Shown here: positions 34,791 to 44,329 of the stretch, piece after piece
Layout: each line of letters opens with the position of its first letter
Numbering within the stretch: the stretch's first letter is position 1
Virus record (IMG/VR): IMGVR_UViG_3300009183_000058
Location: 1-64,000 of that record
From: a virus
Strand: one strand, 5' to 3'
DNA: 64,000 nt
Program-made: the position numbers and the translations under genes
The notes under the pieces: generated by a model
Told to the model about the DNA's origin: nothing
What the model saw: the letters and a program-made list of their open reading frames with translations, nothing else
Database searches by the model: none

Positions 34791-35684
34791 CTACTCATCA
34801 AGACTAGATACAACCGGTCCGGACATGGCAGCCATGCTGTGTTTGCCTGAGTTCTGGCGAGTCCATGAAGGATTGAGCCCGTTCATTTCCAAAATGTCGT
34901 CTCGAATGTTTTGATTTTTCTTTTCAATGTTTAGGATACGAGTGAAACTATTAGTGATAGCGGCAGTATAATACGCAAAAGGGTTCTGCGATTTTGACTC
35001 GTCAAACTGCAATCCGATTTGACTGAGTTGCAACAGGGCTTGTCCCCGCATTTCTTCGTTGTATGTGTACCCACGCCAGTTACTCCTTGTAGCATATCTT
35101 TCGCATAGTTTCATGAACATGTTGGCCAAAGTTCGAGTCATTTTGCCATGTTCTTTACAGAACTCGCCTGTGTCTAAGTCACCCCGCCAGTGGCTTTTAC
35201 CCACCACAAACGGCACCTTGTTGTCATCAATTCTGTAATGCCAGAACGGGGGAAAGTTAACTCGCATGTGAGTAGGATTCAAAATTGGCTCCTCCACAAG
35301 GTCCGCTAATGGATCTTCTACAACATCATCCAGTTCCAACAGGTCTTCTAACCGGCGCTTTTTGGCTTCAGCCTTGGTGATCTTCTTGGCGGCCATGGGA
35401 ATATGATCCCAACAAGTGATACGGAACACAATGTCTGTGTTGGGTATCTTTTTGGGATCCACTATAGTACCTTCGCGTTTGAGACGATCTGCTCGATTAC
35501 GTCTAGCCTCAGCCACAGTCTTTTGATTGATCTTACTGACACTGGGCAAGATGATGTCAAATTGATGATCCAGCGCAGGGTCTCGAAAAGTGCAGTAGGT
35601 GTTTTTACTTAGGTGAATCTCTTTGAGGATATCTCTATTGTTGAGATAGTTTGTTTTGGGTGTAGCACGTACAGTTACAGTCAT
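34791..35684 (-). CDS. gp55: Late-transcription sigma factor, gp55 family
   Basis: 297 residues, longer than T4 gp55 (185). The C-terminal half contains the sigma region-2-like core: YATRSNWRGYTYNEEMRGQA, LLQLSQIGLQFDESKSQNPF and AYYTAAITNSFTRILNIEKK. The N-terminal part has a charged stretch (AKKITKAEAKKRRLEDLLEL) and PPFWHYRIDDNKVPFVVGKSHW that is not in T4. It would replace host sigma-70 on RNA polymerase and direct it to TATAAATA promoters, of which many are present in this window. It is the first gene of its operon, with AAGGAA before ATG 35684 and a consensus sigma-70 promoter at 35712-35739. Confidence 0.88.
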   Translation of the reverse strand: MTVTVRATPKTNYLNNRDILKEIHLSKNTYCTFRDPALDHQFDIILPSVSKINQKTVAEARRNRADRLKREGTIVDPKKIPNTDIVFRITCWDHIPMAAKKITKAEAKKRRLEDLLELDDVVEDPLADLVEEPILNPTHMRVNFPPFWHYRIDDNKVPFVVGKSHWRGDLDTGEFCKEHGKMTRTLANMFMKLCERYATRSNWRGYTYNEEMRGQALLQLSQIGLQFDESKSQNPFAYYTAAITNSFTRILNIEKKNQNIRDDILEMNGLNPSWTRQNSGKHSMAAMSGPVVSSLDE

Positions 35685-35711
35685 TAACTGGATTCCTTTA
35701 AAATATTACTT

Positions 35712-35739
35712 ATTGTAACACATTCTTAGTACTTGTCAA
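35712..35739 (-). promoter_or_regulatory. Sigma-70 promoter for the gp55-gp47-gp46 operon
   Basis: On the minus strand TTGACA (35739-35734), 16 bases, TACAAT (35717-35712), then ATG 35684 about 28 bases on. This is a near-consensus host promoter, so the late sigma factor and recombination genes should be made early. Confidence 0.8.
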
Positions 35740-35769
35740 CCTTTTATAAACATAGCAGTTAATTTTTTG

Positions 35770-35777
35770 GGTAAATA
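35770..35777 (+). promoter_or_regulatory. Late promoter octamer GGTAAATA for the baseplate operon
   Basis: GGTAAATA ends 18 bases before ATG 35796, with AAGGAA between. It is divergent from the host-type promoter of gp55. Confidence 0.65.
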
Positions 35778-35795
35778 CAGGGTCAAGGAACAAAC

Positions 35796-37868
35796 ATGGA
35801 TGAAGAAAATTTTATCTGGACCGCACCCGAAGATGTGCCTGCAGAAATACAGCCGGACGGTGCTGTAACAGAAGACAACTCAGGTGAACAGGTGGCTGAT
35901 GAGGCCGGCAATCCCGCCTGGTGGGACGACACCTATCCAGGACAAATAACAGACACAGCCGCAAACCCTACTCAAGATGCATACGGTTTAAACATTCTCA
36001 ATGCTGAACAAACAGCACAAATAACAAGAAATATCAATCCAGCATTTATCAACAACTTTGTTGATCCCAACACACCAACTGCACAAACTGTCCAGAATGC
36101 AGTGAATAAAACTGCCACAGCAGTGAAACCGGGCCAAAGCAATCTTGCTGGCCCGCCAGATTCGTTTATTAAAGATGCAAATGGTGAATGGGTAGAAAAC
36201 CCAAAATACGCTGTCAACACATCTGCCGCACCAGTATCTGTGTATGTTGATTCAAACGGTGTTGCGTTCAATCCGGTAACAGGACTATCGTATCCTGTTA
36301 ATTCACAAGGACGACAACTACTGCCTGCAAATGTAGCAATTACTCAAGAACAACAACTTAGAATTAATCAGTTCAATCACACCCCAACAAATCTGGCACC
36401 CACTGCTGTTGCTGATCCAGAAGTAGGACCACGCACAGAATACCGCCAGACAGTGGCCGCGGCCGCCCGCCAAAATTCTTATTCAGAAACTCCTAATCCT
36501 TTCTTGACAAACATTGAGGAGGCTGGTGCCGCAATTGCCAGAGGTACTGCAGGCATTGCAACCGCAAATCAAACTATTCAGTCAGCACAACAAAAAATTG
36601 TGGATAGTGAAAGTATTATTGCACAGCAAAATGCTGAGTTGGCCGATCCTAACATCAGTGCAGAACGCCGAGCAGAACTTGAAGCCAACAACGCCGCTCA
36701 GGTACAAAATATTTTTAACCAAACACAAAGCGTAACTGAAAATCAAGCCTACATTACTACCACACAAGACACAATACAATTCAACGAAGCAAGCATCAAC
36801 GAGAACGCCGCAGTATATCGAGACAGTACTGGTCCTTCAAACACCACTGTGGTTCCGATCAACGTTGATCCCAACGTCACAGCAACCGCTGCCACTGGTG
36901 CGGCAGTGAATCCAACTACCACTGCCGCGGCAGTCAATGCTAACACAGCAGGTATAGCAACCACAACCGCCACAACTGCCACCGCACCATTCTTTGGTGC
37001 CAATCCTGATGCTGAACAAGAGGCGGCAGCGGCTGCGGAAGTGGGTCGCCAACTGGCACAACGCCAGCAGGTGGTGGCCACTCAAAGACGTATCCCCAAC
37101 AACAGTGACTGGCGAGTACGGTTGCAGTTGGCTCCCAGCGCTCAATACCTATACAATGCACCACAACCAGGTATATTGTGGCCACTAAGACAAACTGGTG
37201 GAGTGATATTTCCGTACACTCCCAAAATTGAAATAGGTTACAAGGCCGACTACGAAAGTTATGCATTAACCCATAGCAATTACAAAGGATATTTTTACAA
37301 GAGCAGTTATGCAGATGCTGTGAACATGACGGCTTCATTTACAGCACAAGACACAACTGAAGCGCAGTATTTGTTGGCGGTGATACATTTCTTCCGTTCA
37401 GTGACCAAGATGTTTTACGGCCAAGACACAACAGATTTTCGTGGAGCACCACCTCCCTTGGTTTACCTGACAGGTCTGGGCGAGTTTCAATTCAGTCAAC
37501 ACCCATGCGTGGTGTCCAGTTTTAATTATAACCTACCTAGTGATGTGGACTACATACGTGCAAGATCAATCAATGTAAATGGTACCGATTTATTGACTCG
37601 TCGAAGCAGACAAGACTTGCCAACCAATCCTATTTCGGGTGCAGTGGCCCGACTACAAAATCTTTTCAGCAGTCAAGGCATAAACAAAGGTGCATTGTTC
37701 TACCCACCTGGTCCACCCACACTGGGAGAAAATCAACCTACTTACGTACCAACTAAATTGGAGATTTCATTGACCCTGCTACCTGTACAAACACGCAATC
37801 AAGTTAGCAAACAGTTCAGCGTTAAAGAATATGCCAATGGCAATCTACTCAGAGGAGGATTCTGGTAA
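35796..37868 (+). CDS. gp48: Baseplate tail-tube cap/initiator, gp48 family, with long N-terminal extension
   Basis: 690 residues. The last 260 match the gp48 family: LYNAPQPGILWPLRQTGGVI, FPYTPKIEIGYKADYESYAL, TSYADAV-type strand KSSYADAVNMTASFTAQDTT, and AVIHFFRSVTKMFYGQDT. The first 430 are an A/T/N/Q-rich, low-complexity region with a coiled segment (about residues 265-320, SAQQKIVDSESIIAQQNAEL), not found in T4 gp48 (364 residues). It caps the tube on the baseplate and starts tube polymerisation. The gene has a late octamer and AAGGAA upstream, and its stop overlaps the gp53 start (TAATG). Confidence 0.85.
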   Translation: MDEENFIWTAPEDVPAEIQPDGAVTEDNSGEQVADEAGNPAWWDDTYPGQITDTAANPTQDAYGLNILNAEQTAQITRNINPAFINNFVDPNTPTAQTVQNAVNKTATAVKPGQSNLAGPPDSFIKDANGEWVENPKYAVNTSAAPVSVYVDSNGVAFNPVTGLSYPVNSQGRQLLPANVAITQEQQLRINQFNHTPTNLAPTAVADPEVGPRTEYRQTVAAAARQNSYSETPNPFLTNIEEAGAAIARGTAGIATANQTIQSAQQKIVDSESIIAQQNAELADPNISAERRAELEANNAAQVQNIFNQTQSVTENQAYITTTQDTIQFNEASINENAAVYRDSTGPSNTTVVPINVDPNVTATAATGAAVNPTTTAAAVNANTAGIATTTATTATAPFFGANPDAEQEAAAAAEVGRQLAQRQQVVATQRRIPNNSDWRVRLQLAPSAQYLYNAPQPGILWPLRQTGGVIFPYTPKIEIGYKADYESYALTHSNYKGYFYKSSYADAVNMTASFTAQDTTEAQYLLAVIHFFRSVTKMFYGQDTTDFRGAPPPLVYLTGLGEFQFSQHPCVVSSFNYNLPSDVDYIRARSINVNGTDLLTRRSRQDLPTNPISGAVARLQNLFSSQGINKGALFYPPGPPTLGENQPTYVPTKLEISLTLLPVQTRNQVSKQFSVKEYANGNLLRGGFW

Positions 37869-38167
37869 TGGCCACATACAATGCAACCAGTCCTTACTAT
37901 ACCACAGGATACAGTCAGTTCTTTTTGGACACAATGACCAACAGACCCATACCCAAAGAAACTGATGATCAAATCATGTTGATCAATCAAACCTATCAGT
38001 ACAGGCCAGACCTCCTGGCCTATGACTTGTACACTACACCGGCCTTGTGGTGGGTGTTTTATCAACGCAATCCCAACACACTCACTGCCCCTCCCTTGGA
38101 CTTCAAGGCTGGCGTACAAATCTATCTACCCAAAATCACTACACTAAGAAGTGTGTTAGGATTCTAA
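37868..38167 (+). CDS. gp53: Baseplate wedge protein, gp53 family (short)
   Basis: 99 residues, half of T4 gp53 (196). The central part YRPDLLAYDLYTTPALWWVF, then YQRNPN and the end FKAGVQIYLPKITTLRS, is the conserved gp53/LysM-like piece: the long form in T4 has an extra C-terminal domain. The start overlaps the gp48 stop and AGAGGAGG lies just before it. It bridges neighbouring baseplate wedges. Confidence 0.88.
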   Translation: MATYNATSPYYTTGYSQFFLDTMTNRPIPKETDDQIMLINQTYQYRPDLLAYDLYTTPALWWVFYQRNPNTLTAPPLDFKAGVQIYLPKITTLRSVLGF

Positions 38168-38169
38168 AC

Positions 38170-39702
38170 ATGGCAAGCAATCCTTGGGCCGCTGACGTAG
38201 CGAGAATTCAAGCCGCAATCAAACAAACCGTAGCAAACATTGCTAGAGACGAAGCCTCACTGGCACAAAATCCCGGCAACACAAGATTACAACAGCAAAT
38301 TGAAAGCGGCCGAACCTATCTAGCCGGCCTGCAACAGCAATTAAACACATTTTTAATTGAGTTCAATAATTTTGCCGCACAGCCAGTGGCCAGTTCAGGC
38401 GCCATTGTGGGCAATGCTAACCTGGCTCGAGATGAAGGGGCCAATGCTAACCGCCCACCTACTGGTCAAGAAGTAATCACTCCTACTGGTCGCATTGTGC
38501 CTGAAGGGGCGCCAGCAGGCACAAATGCTCAAGCAACTCCCACAAGCGAACGCAACCCCACAAACGGTACAGATGCCAACGTAAGGCCACTCTCTCAAAC
38601 ACAAGCCATCAACAACCTAAGTAATGCTGGTGCTGGGCCAGCACGGTCCACCGCTGGTTTTGCCGCAAATGACCCTCGCAGAACAGACACCGGTGGTCCA
38701 GGAGCAGGGGCAAGGGGAGATGACAACACCCCACAAACACCTTCAGTTGTGGTCAATCAACTGGATAATCTCTATGCGGCCAAAAATAATTTTATAACTT
38801 CAAAATCTAATGTGCTTGACGATTATTACAGTTATACCTACTCGCTCAGTTGGTATCTGGTAGACCCAGTGGCCTACAACGTCACTGTTGATCAAATTAA
38901 AAAAAATCTCAACGGATATTACTTGCTGGCACAAAGTGGCGGAGCCGGAAACAGCCCAGGCACCAGCGGTTATACCATGCCCATGGATATAAATTTTGTA
39001 CAAAGTGGAGTGACACAATCGGCCACTGGACCAACTGCTCCAGTTGGTGCTTCTCGAAGCCCTTTCTTCAATCTAGATTATTACATAGACAATCTAGTGA
39101 TTCACACAGCCTATCCTGGTACGTCTGCCAGTGGCGGCCCTATAAAAGTAATTAACTTGTCCTTTACAATTAGTGAACCCAACGGATTTACTTTGCCAAG
39201 AAATTTATACAACGCAGTTCAAGACATGTTTGCAAAATCTAATAAACCTGATCTGCGAGCAAATTATGCCGCTGGAATGTACTGCATGGTCATACGTTTC
39301 TATGGATACAACGACAGAGGTGAACTGGTTGTACCCATAACCAACAATGTTGGCAGCACAGATCCCAAGGCAGCCGTGGAAAAATTTATCTTTTTTCAAA
39401 TGAACAGATTTGATTATGCTATGGGCAGTAAACTGATGGAGTACAAAATAGAAGGAGCCACACCCGAAACTGGAATTGGATACAGTACCAATCGAGGTAG
39501 CATTCCTTTTAACGCACAATTTACAGGAAACACAGTTAAAGATATCTTGGTTGGACAAATCAAACAGCAGACAGCAAGCCAGGCAGCAGGTGATAACACA
39601 AGAAATGGTGTACCAATCGTCTCTGCGCCGCCAAACAACACAGGCAATGATCCCAACACCTTTAACCCCCAGGGTGTGGCATTTGGGGCAGGAGGACTAT
39701 AA
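38170..39702 (+). CDS. Baseplate hub or tube-junction structural protein
   Basis: 510 residues; ATG 38170 follows the gp53 stop by 2 bases, whereas the longer frame from 38047 only overlaps gp53. The N-terminal 200 residues are helical and then low-complexity (TPTSERNPTNGTDANVRPLS). The rest is folded: YSYTYSLSWYLVDPVAYNV, FFNLDYYIDNLVIHTAYPGT, VINLSFTISEPNGFTLPRNL and YCMVIRFYGYNDRGELV. The YYIDN and ISEPNG elements are typical of phage hub proteins of the gp27 type or tube-junction proteins. It ends overlapping the next gene. The exact T4 equivalent (gp54 or gp27) is not clear. Confidence 0.7.
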   Translation: MASNPWAADVARIQAAIKQTVANIARDEASLAQNPGNTRLQQQIESGRTYLAGLQQQLNTFLIEFNNFAAQPVASSGAIVGNANLARDEGANANRPPTGQEVITPTGRIVPEGAPAGTNAQATPTSERNPTNGTDANVRPLSQTQAINNLSNAGAGPARSTAGFAANDPRRTDTGGPGAGARGDDNTPQTPSVVVNQLDNLYAAKNNFITSKSNVLDDYYSYTYSLSWYLVDPVAYNVTVDQIKKNLNGYYLLAQSGGAGNSPGTSGYTMPMDINFVQSGVTQSATGPTAPVGASRSPFFNLDYYIDNLVIHTAYPGTSASGGPIKVINLSFTISEPNGFTLPRNLYNAVQDMFAKSNKPDLRANYAAGMYCMVIRFYGYNDRGELVVPITNNVGSTDPKAAVEKFIFFQMNRFDYAMGSKLMEYKIEGATPETGIGYSTNRGSIPFNAQFTGNTVKDILVGQIKQQTASQAAGDNTRNGVPIVSAPPNNTGNDPNTFNPQGVAFGAGGL

Positions 39703-41348
39703 TGGCAACTACACTTACACCTGGACAAAGATATTCTAGAGCACTGAACCCAAATTCAGAAGGAGTATACGGAAATCCTATTACTGCAAGCACAACCACC
39801 GCACCACCCAACGCCGCTGCCGCTCCCAAACCTTCTACAAACACAGTGGGCACAGGTCTTGTGGCAGCATTGAACAATGATCAACTGAATTTGTTAAAAA
39901 TTGGAAAAATTGAACAAGTTGACGTGTATGAAATAAAATTTGGCGACAGTATTATTGCTGATGCATCAATGGTGACCGGCGAAGGTCTTGACAAAGCACT
40001 AGCAGTTGGGGCCAACGGTGGCACCGCAGCCGACAGACTATTGCCCAGCAAGCAGAGCATGAATCCAAAATCTCGAGCAAGAGCAGCCACTGTTGGACAA
40101 CAAATTGTACAATTTATTGAACAGACCATAAGAGGCAGTACCTACATACAAAATCAATCCACACAGATTTGGAATCAATCAACCGGCAAATTTCAACCGC
40201 AAACACGCCAGCAACAGGCAGAACAGTTTGCCTGGTTTCAAATTCTATGTGATATAAAACAACTTGAGTATGACAACTTGCGAAATGACTATGCTTATCG
40301 CATGACATTTACAATTGTACCTTTTGAAACTCCCATGCTGAGTACATATTTTCCGTCAGGAAAATACAGAGGAGTACACAAATCTTATCAATATTGGTTC
40401 ACAGGCGAAAACAATTCAGTTTTGAGTTTTGAACAATCGTATAATGCTCAATGGACTCAGGCACTGACAGGCACAGGAGCACCAGATAATCGTGTGCTCA
40501 AGGTCAATGATCAAATCAATCCGGGGTATGTGCAGAGATGGAAAACCAATGCGTTTCCGGCCAGTAATCAAAGCAATCAAGGTGGAGACAAACTCACCAA
40601 TGAGCCCGGGGCCAACGCCGCTGATTTTCTTTACACTTCTGACTTACACGAAGCAAAAATATCCATAGTAGGAGACCCTGCTTGGTTGCCTGTACCAAAC
40701 ATTGTAACTGCCGACAGATTATTTTCAGCAAAACCTTTTTTAAACGATGGTGCTATCAATACCACTGCCAGCGGTGCATATTTTCAAATCACCTTTAACA
40801 CTCCCGCAGATTACAATCCACAAACTGGATTGATTGACCCATCAGACCCAGCGTCCTCAACTGTGGGCAGTGATGGACTCAACACAGTGTCAACTATATA
40901 CATGGCATTAGATGCAGTGTCCACATTTAAAAGTGGTAAATTCACACAAGAGTTACGCGGGACATGGGTCACATATGACAAAACTGAACAGGCACAGCCA
41001 ACAGTGCGTGAAACCACAACACCAGTTGACAACACGGCTCGGGTCGCTCAACAAAGACAGCAACAACAAGAAACACGAAACAAAGCAGTGGCATCTCAAC
41101 AGACTGGTTTGGCCAAAGGTGTGCAACAGATTTTGAATCCAGTTGATGTGCCGGCCACCGCGGCTGATGCTGAGTTACGTGGATCACCTGCCTATGTTGA
41201 AGCCCGTAAAGCAGGCAAAAATGATGTACAGGCATTGGCAGTTGCAAGAGCCGCTTCAGCAGCCGGTACAAATAATAATCAAGGCACTGCACTTCCTGGC
41301 ATACGTACAGGACCACAGCGCATAGTCAAAGACGGCAACCCAGGATAA
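39702..41348 (+). CDS. Baseplate hub-like protein
   Basis: 548 residues, with GGAGGA just before ATG 39702. Domain-like parts are KIGKIEQVDVYEIKFGDSII, FVPFETP-type strand FTIVPFETPMLSTYFPSGKY, and ADFLYTSDLHEAKISIVGDP; the AKISIVGDPAWL strand is a frequent element of phage hub proteins of the gp27/gpD fold. The N- and C-terminal ends are flexible and rich in A, T and Q. It sits right before the gp5-like spike gene, where a hub protein is expected. A hub role is inferred from this motif and position. Confidence 0.7.
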   Translation: MATTLTPGQRYSRALNPNSEGVYGNPITASTTTAPPNAAAAPKPSTNTVGTGLVAALNNDQLNLLKIGKIEQVDVYEIKFGDSIIADASMVTGEGLDKALAVGANGGTAADRLLPSKQSMNPKSRARAATVGQQIVQFIEQTIRGSTYIQNQSTQIWNQSTGKFQPQTRQQQAEQFAWFQILCDIKQLEYDNLRNDYAYRMTFTIVPFETPMLSTYFPSGKYRGVHKSYQYWFTGENNSVLSFEQSYNAQWTQALTGTGAPDNRVLKVNDQINPGYVQRWKTNAFPASNQSNQGGDKLTNEPGANAADFLYTSDLHEAKISIVGDPAWLPVPNIVTADRLFSAKPFLNDGAINTTASGAYFQITFNTPADYNPQTGLIDPSDPASSTVGSDGLNTVSTIYMALDAVSTFKSGKFTQELRGTWVTYDKTEQAQPTVRETTTPVDNTARVAQQRQQQQETRNKAVASQQTGLAKGVQQILNPVDVPATAADAELRGSPAYVEARKAGKNDVQALAVARAASAAGTNNNQGTALPGIRTGPQRIVKDGNPG

Positions 41349-41357
41349 GGAACAACA

Positions 41358-42866
41358 ATGGCAGAAAACCTAGAGCGAAGTTCAGGAAGATCAGAAAATT
41401 TTAAATTTGATCGCGGCGGTACCCCTGCTGAGATGGGACCGTTTGTGGGTGTGGTCAAAAACAATGTGGACAGCATTAGATCAGGGCGACTATGGGTTTA
41501 TATTGAACAGTTTAGTGGCAACAACCCTGAAGACAATCCCAGCGGGTGGCGTCTAGTAAATTACCTGTCCCCATTCTATGGTGTCACAGAAAAAACCAGT
41601 ACCAGTACAGGTCCAGGCACCTACCCAGGCAATCAACAAAGTTATGGCATGTGGTTCACAACCCCAGACATAGGCACACGAGTTTTGTGTTTCTTTGTCA
41701 ACGGTGATCCCAGCCTTGGCTACTACATAGGGTGCATACCTGATCCCGGTGTTAACCGTATGATTCCAGCAATTGGCGCGGTGCCCAAGAGTGAGTATGT
41801 CACCGGCAACCAAGCACAAGCGGCATATTTTGCAAATTCACCGCAATTGCCAGTTACTGAAATCAATAATGAAAACAAACAACTTGATGAAAATCCCAGG
41901 TTCTATGATCAACCCAAGCCTGTGCATTCAGTACAGGCCGCAATATATTTCCAACAGGGACTGAACAACGACCCCGAACGTGGACCCATTGGCTCAAGCG
42001 CACAGCGAGAAAGTCCCAGCACAGTTTATGGTATATCTACTCCGGGGATACCCATCTATGCTGGGGGTCAAGATCCCAACACAATTCGTAAACAACTCAG
42101 CGAAGGTTCCGTAAAGCCACAAGACGTACAAGTAACCGGTCGCTATGGCGGACATACCTTGGTCATGGACGATGGAGACCTTGACAGTAACAATGCCTTG
42201 TTCCGTTTAAGATCGGCCAAAGGTCATCAGATCATGATGAATGACTCCAACGACTTTATCTACATCGCTCATGCCAATGGACAAACCTGGATTGAACTGG
42301 GAGTGGAAGGCACAGTAGATGTGTATTCTACTAACAGTGTAAACGTGCGCACAGAAGGCACAATTAATCTTCATGCTGACAAAGATATCAACATGTATGC
42401 TGGTGGCAACATCAGCATGAAGAGTGGCGCAGCCACCAATATAGGTGCTGTGACCACAATGAACTTGGCGGCCGAAGCAGGTATGACTTTGTACAGCACA
42501 GCCGCATTGGGTGTGCGTAGTGATGGCAGTTTGAGTCTGCAAGGCGCCTCAAGTTCTTGGCAAGGTGGAACAAAACTAGCACTCAAAGCGGGACGTATTG
42601 ATCTCAATGGCGGATCGGCCAAAACAGTGACACCTCCCAAACTGTATCCCAAACGCACACTAGACGACACCAGTTTTAACAACAGCACTGGTTGGCAAGT
42701 TAAAACAGGTGCATTGGAAAGTATTGTGACACGAGCACCCACACATGAGCCCTATAAATATCATAACCAGGGTGTGAGTGTGGTGGTAGATTTTGTTGAT
42801 GGGCAACCCACACCACCTCCCACTGCTGAACCAGTGCCCGCAGGATGGGATTTTCAAGTTAAATGA
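41358..42866 (+). CDS. gp5: Baseplate central spike, gp5-like, without lysozyme domain
   Basis: 502 residues, preceded by AAGGA. Residues about 25-130 form the OB fold (GPFVGVVKNNVDSIRSGRLW, VYIEQFSG, PDIGTRVLCFFVNGDPSLGY, YIGCIPDPG), followed by a linker. After residue 270 comes HTLVMDDGDLDSNNALFRLR and KGHQIMMNDSNDFIYIAHAN, then the triple beta-helix spike with short repeats VDVYSTNSVNVRTEGTINLH. Unlike T4 gp5 there is no lysozyme domain between the OB fold and the spike. It forms the needle that pierces the outer membrane. The end overlaps the next gene (ATGA). Confidence 0.88.
   Translation: MAENLERSSGRSENFKFDRGGTPAEMGPFVGVVKNNVDSIRSGRLWVYIEQFSGNNPEDNPSGWRLVNYLSPFYGVTEKTSTSTGPGTYPGNQQSYGMWFTTPDIGTRVLCFFVNGDPSLGYYIGCIPDPGVNRMIPAIGAVPKSEYVTGNQAQAAYFANSPQLPVTEINNENKQLDENPRFYDQPKPVHSVQAAIYFQQGLNNDPERGPIGSSAQRESPSTVYGISTPGIPIYAGGQDPNTIRKQLSEGSVKPQDVQVTGRYGGHTLVMDDGDLDSNNALFRLRSAKGHQIMMNDSNDFIYIAHANGQTWIELGVEGTVDVYSTNSVNVRTEGTINLHADKDINMYAGGNISMKSGAATNIGAVTTMNLAAEAGMTLYSTAALGVRSDGSLSLQGASSSWQGGTKLALKAGRIDLNGGSAKTVTPPKLYPKRTLDDTSFNNSTGWQVKTGALESIVTRAPTHEPYKYHNQGVSVVVDFVDGQPTPPPTAEPVPAGWDFQVK
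42753..42760 (+). promoter_or_regulatory. Exact TATAAATA inside the gp5 3' end
   Basis: TATAAATA within the gp5-like coding region, 102 bases before ATG 42863. It could give extra late transcription of the next gene, but the coding sequence alone (codons P-Y-K-Y) also explains it. Confidence 0.35.
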
Positions 42867-44308
42867 ACGTTTTTAAGTTTATCACACCCACAGGCCAACC
42901 AATTGAATTAACAGGGCCAGCAGGATCCACCTACGATCAAGCCTTGGCTGTTTTTAATCAACAATCCTCAACTGGTAGTCTAACAGGATTACGTGCTGGT
43001 GATGTACTAAACAGTTTGGTACAGGCCAAAGGAGGACTTGCTACGGCTCTGAGTCAAGTGACATCATCAATCACACCCAGCACAATATCTCAAATTGGTG
43101 CGGCCATAACCAAGATACCAAATCTTCCGGTACTGAACCCCACCACAATATCAACGTTTGTTAACACACCGGTCTTGGCAGGTAGTGTAGTGGGACCACT
43201 ATCAACTACACAGGTACAAGGCCTGTTGTCAAGCACAGCGGCGGCAGTAAATCAACCAGCCACAGAAGTTACAAATGAAAAGGGACTGGGCACTTACGGA
43301 CTCACACCAGATCAATTGCAACAGGCCGGCCTAATCAAACCCGGCACAGCAGACTTGATCAATCAAGATCCTGCAAACACAGTCAGCATACTCAGTAGTC
43401 CCACTGTATGGACCGGTGAGGGCGGCGCAGAAAATCTTGATTCGGTATTGACCAACTCCACATTACAGAGCGCGGCACAACAAAGTTGTCTGGCCAGCAG
43501 TTACGATAACTTATCTGAATTAGGTGTGGTATCGGATACTAAAAATAATGTGTTCGGTTCCGACACAGATTTAGGTGCAGTGGTCAATAATGCGGCCAAT
43601 TATGGTACTGGCGCAACCACAGCATGGTTGAATAACACAGTAGGTGGCAGTGATATCGGTCAGTTGACCACTTCTGCAGTGCAATCCATATTTGGTATGA
43701 ATTTTGGCTCAGTAAATCAGTCAGTTAGTGGCGGCGGGAATCCATTGCAAACAGGTGTTCAAACTCCCCGAGGTTATTCTAACACAGTGAATCGTTCAGT
43801 AATAGATACTGCTTTCAATAGCATAATAGGTAATAACAAAATACCCAGTAACATATTTGCCAATCCAGTGTTGGGAGTTGATGCAAGGGCGCAAAGTTCA
43901 CAAGTGGCTGCAGTCAATCAGTCATCTTCAATTTTACTTACTAAACTGGCACAGTCATCTGCAGGATTAGCAGTACTATCTCAGGTGCCTGGCGCCAACC
44001 AGATTTTATCATTGATAAAATCAGGACAAGGACTTGTGAATCAAATACAAGGTGCTTCGCAATTGCTGAGCAAGATCAGTAATCTTCCAGGAGCAGCCGA
44101 CCTGTTGAGTAACATACCCGGAGCATCGGATATATTGTCAAATATTGAATTTTCGTCAGCCGCACTTGACATACCACTTGATTTAGCCGAACTTGATATT
44201 TCAGCATTTGAATTACCTGCAGATCTATTAGGCGGCGCTGACTCAGTTCTAGCCGACGCCGCACCATTGGCCGAAGAGGCCTTTGAGTTTATTGCTAGTT
44301 TCTGGTAA
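42863..44308 (+). CDS. Tail-associated structural protein of unknown function
   Basis: 481 residues. It begins MNVFKFITPTGQPIELTGPA and has residues 150-210 with LGTYGLTPDQLQQAGLIKPG and LSSPTVWTGEGG, a segment I have seen in virion proteins of marine phages without known function. The C-terminal third is hydrophobic/helical with near-repeats (LPGAADLLSNIPGASDILSN). No enzyme motif is visible. It lies between the spike and gp25, so it is probably a baseplate or spike-associated component. The start overlaps the gp5 stop. A possible promoter sits 100 bases upstream. Confidence 0.65.
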   Translation: MNVFKFITPTGQPIELTGPAGSTYDQALAVFNQQSSTGSLTGLRAGDVLNSLVQAKGGLATALSQVTSSITPSTISQIGAAITKIPNLPVLNPTTISTFVNTPVLAGSVVGPLSTTQVQGLLSSTAAAVNQPATEVTNEKGLGTYGLTPDQLQQAGLIKPGTADLINQDPANTVSILSSPTVWTGEGGAENLDSVLTNSTLQSAAQQSCLASSYDNLSELGVVSDTKNNVFGSDTDLGAVVNNAANYGTGATTAWLNNTVGGSDIGQLTTSAVQSIFGMNFGSVNQSVSGGGNPLQTGVQTPRGYSNTVNRSVIDTAFNSIIGNNKIPSNIFANPVLGVDARAQSSQVAAVNQSSSILLTKLAQSSAGLAVLSQVPGANQILSLIKSGQGLVNQIQGASQLLSKISNLPGAADLLSNIPGASDILSNIEFSSAALDIPLDLAELDISAFELPADLLGGADSVLADAAPLAEEAFEFIASFW

Positions 44309-44316
44309 TGTTAGGA

Positions 44317-44324
44317 TATAAATA
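44317..44324 (+). promoter_or_regulatory. Exact T4 late promoter TATAAATA, 5 bases from gp25 ATG
   Basis: TATAAATA, then CTAGT, then ATG 44330, with no ribosome site between. T4 geometry would place the transcription start on the A of the start codon. Confidence 0.8.
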
Positions 44325-44329
44325 CTAGT

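Noticed and set aside
36582-37338. Several minus-strand frames opposite the gp48-like gene
   Set aside because: They are antisense to a low-complexity region, mutually overlapping and without ribosome sites.
38047-38169. Longer start for the hub-like gene at 38170
   Set aside because: The extra 41 residues are in another frame of the gp53 gene; ATG 38170 follows the gp53 stop directly.
42753-42760. TATAAATA in gp5-like coding sequence as a certain promoter
   Set aside because: It is an exact match but lies in codons that are otherwise explained and 100 bases from the next start, so it is listed only at low confidence.
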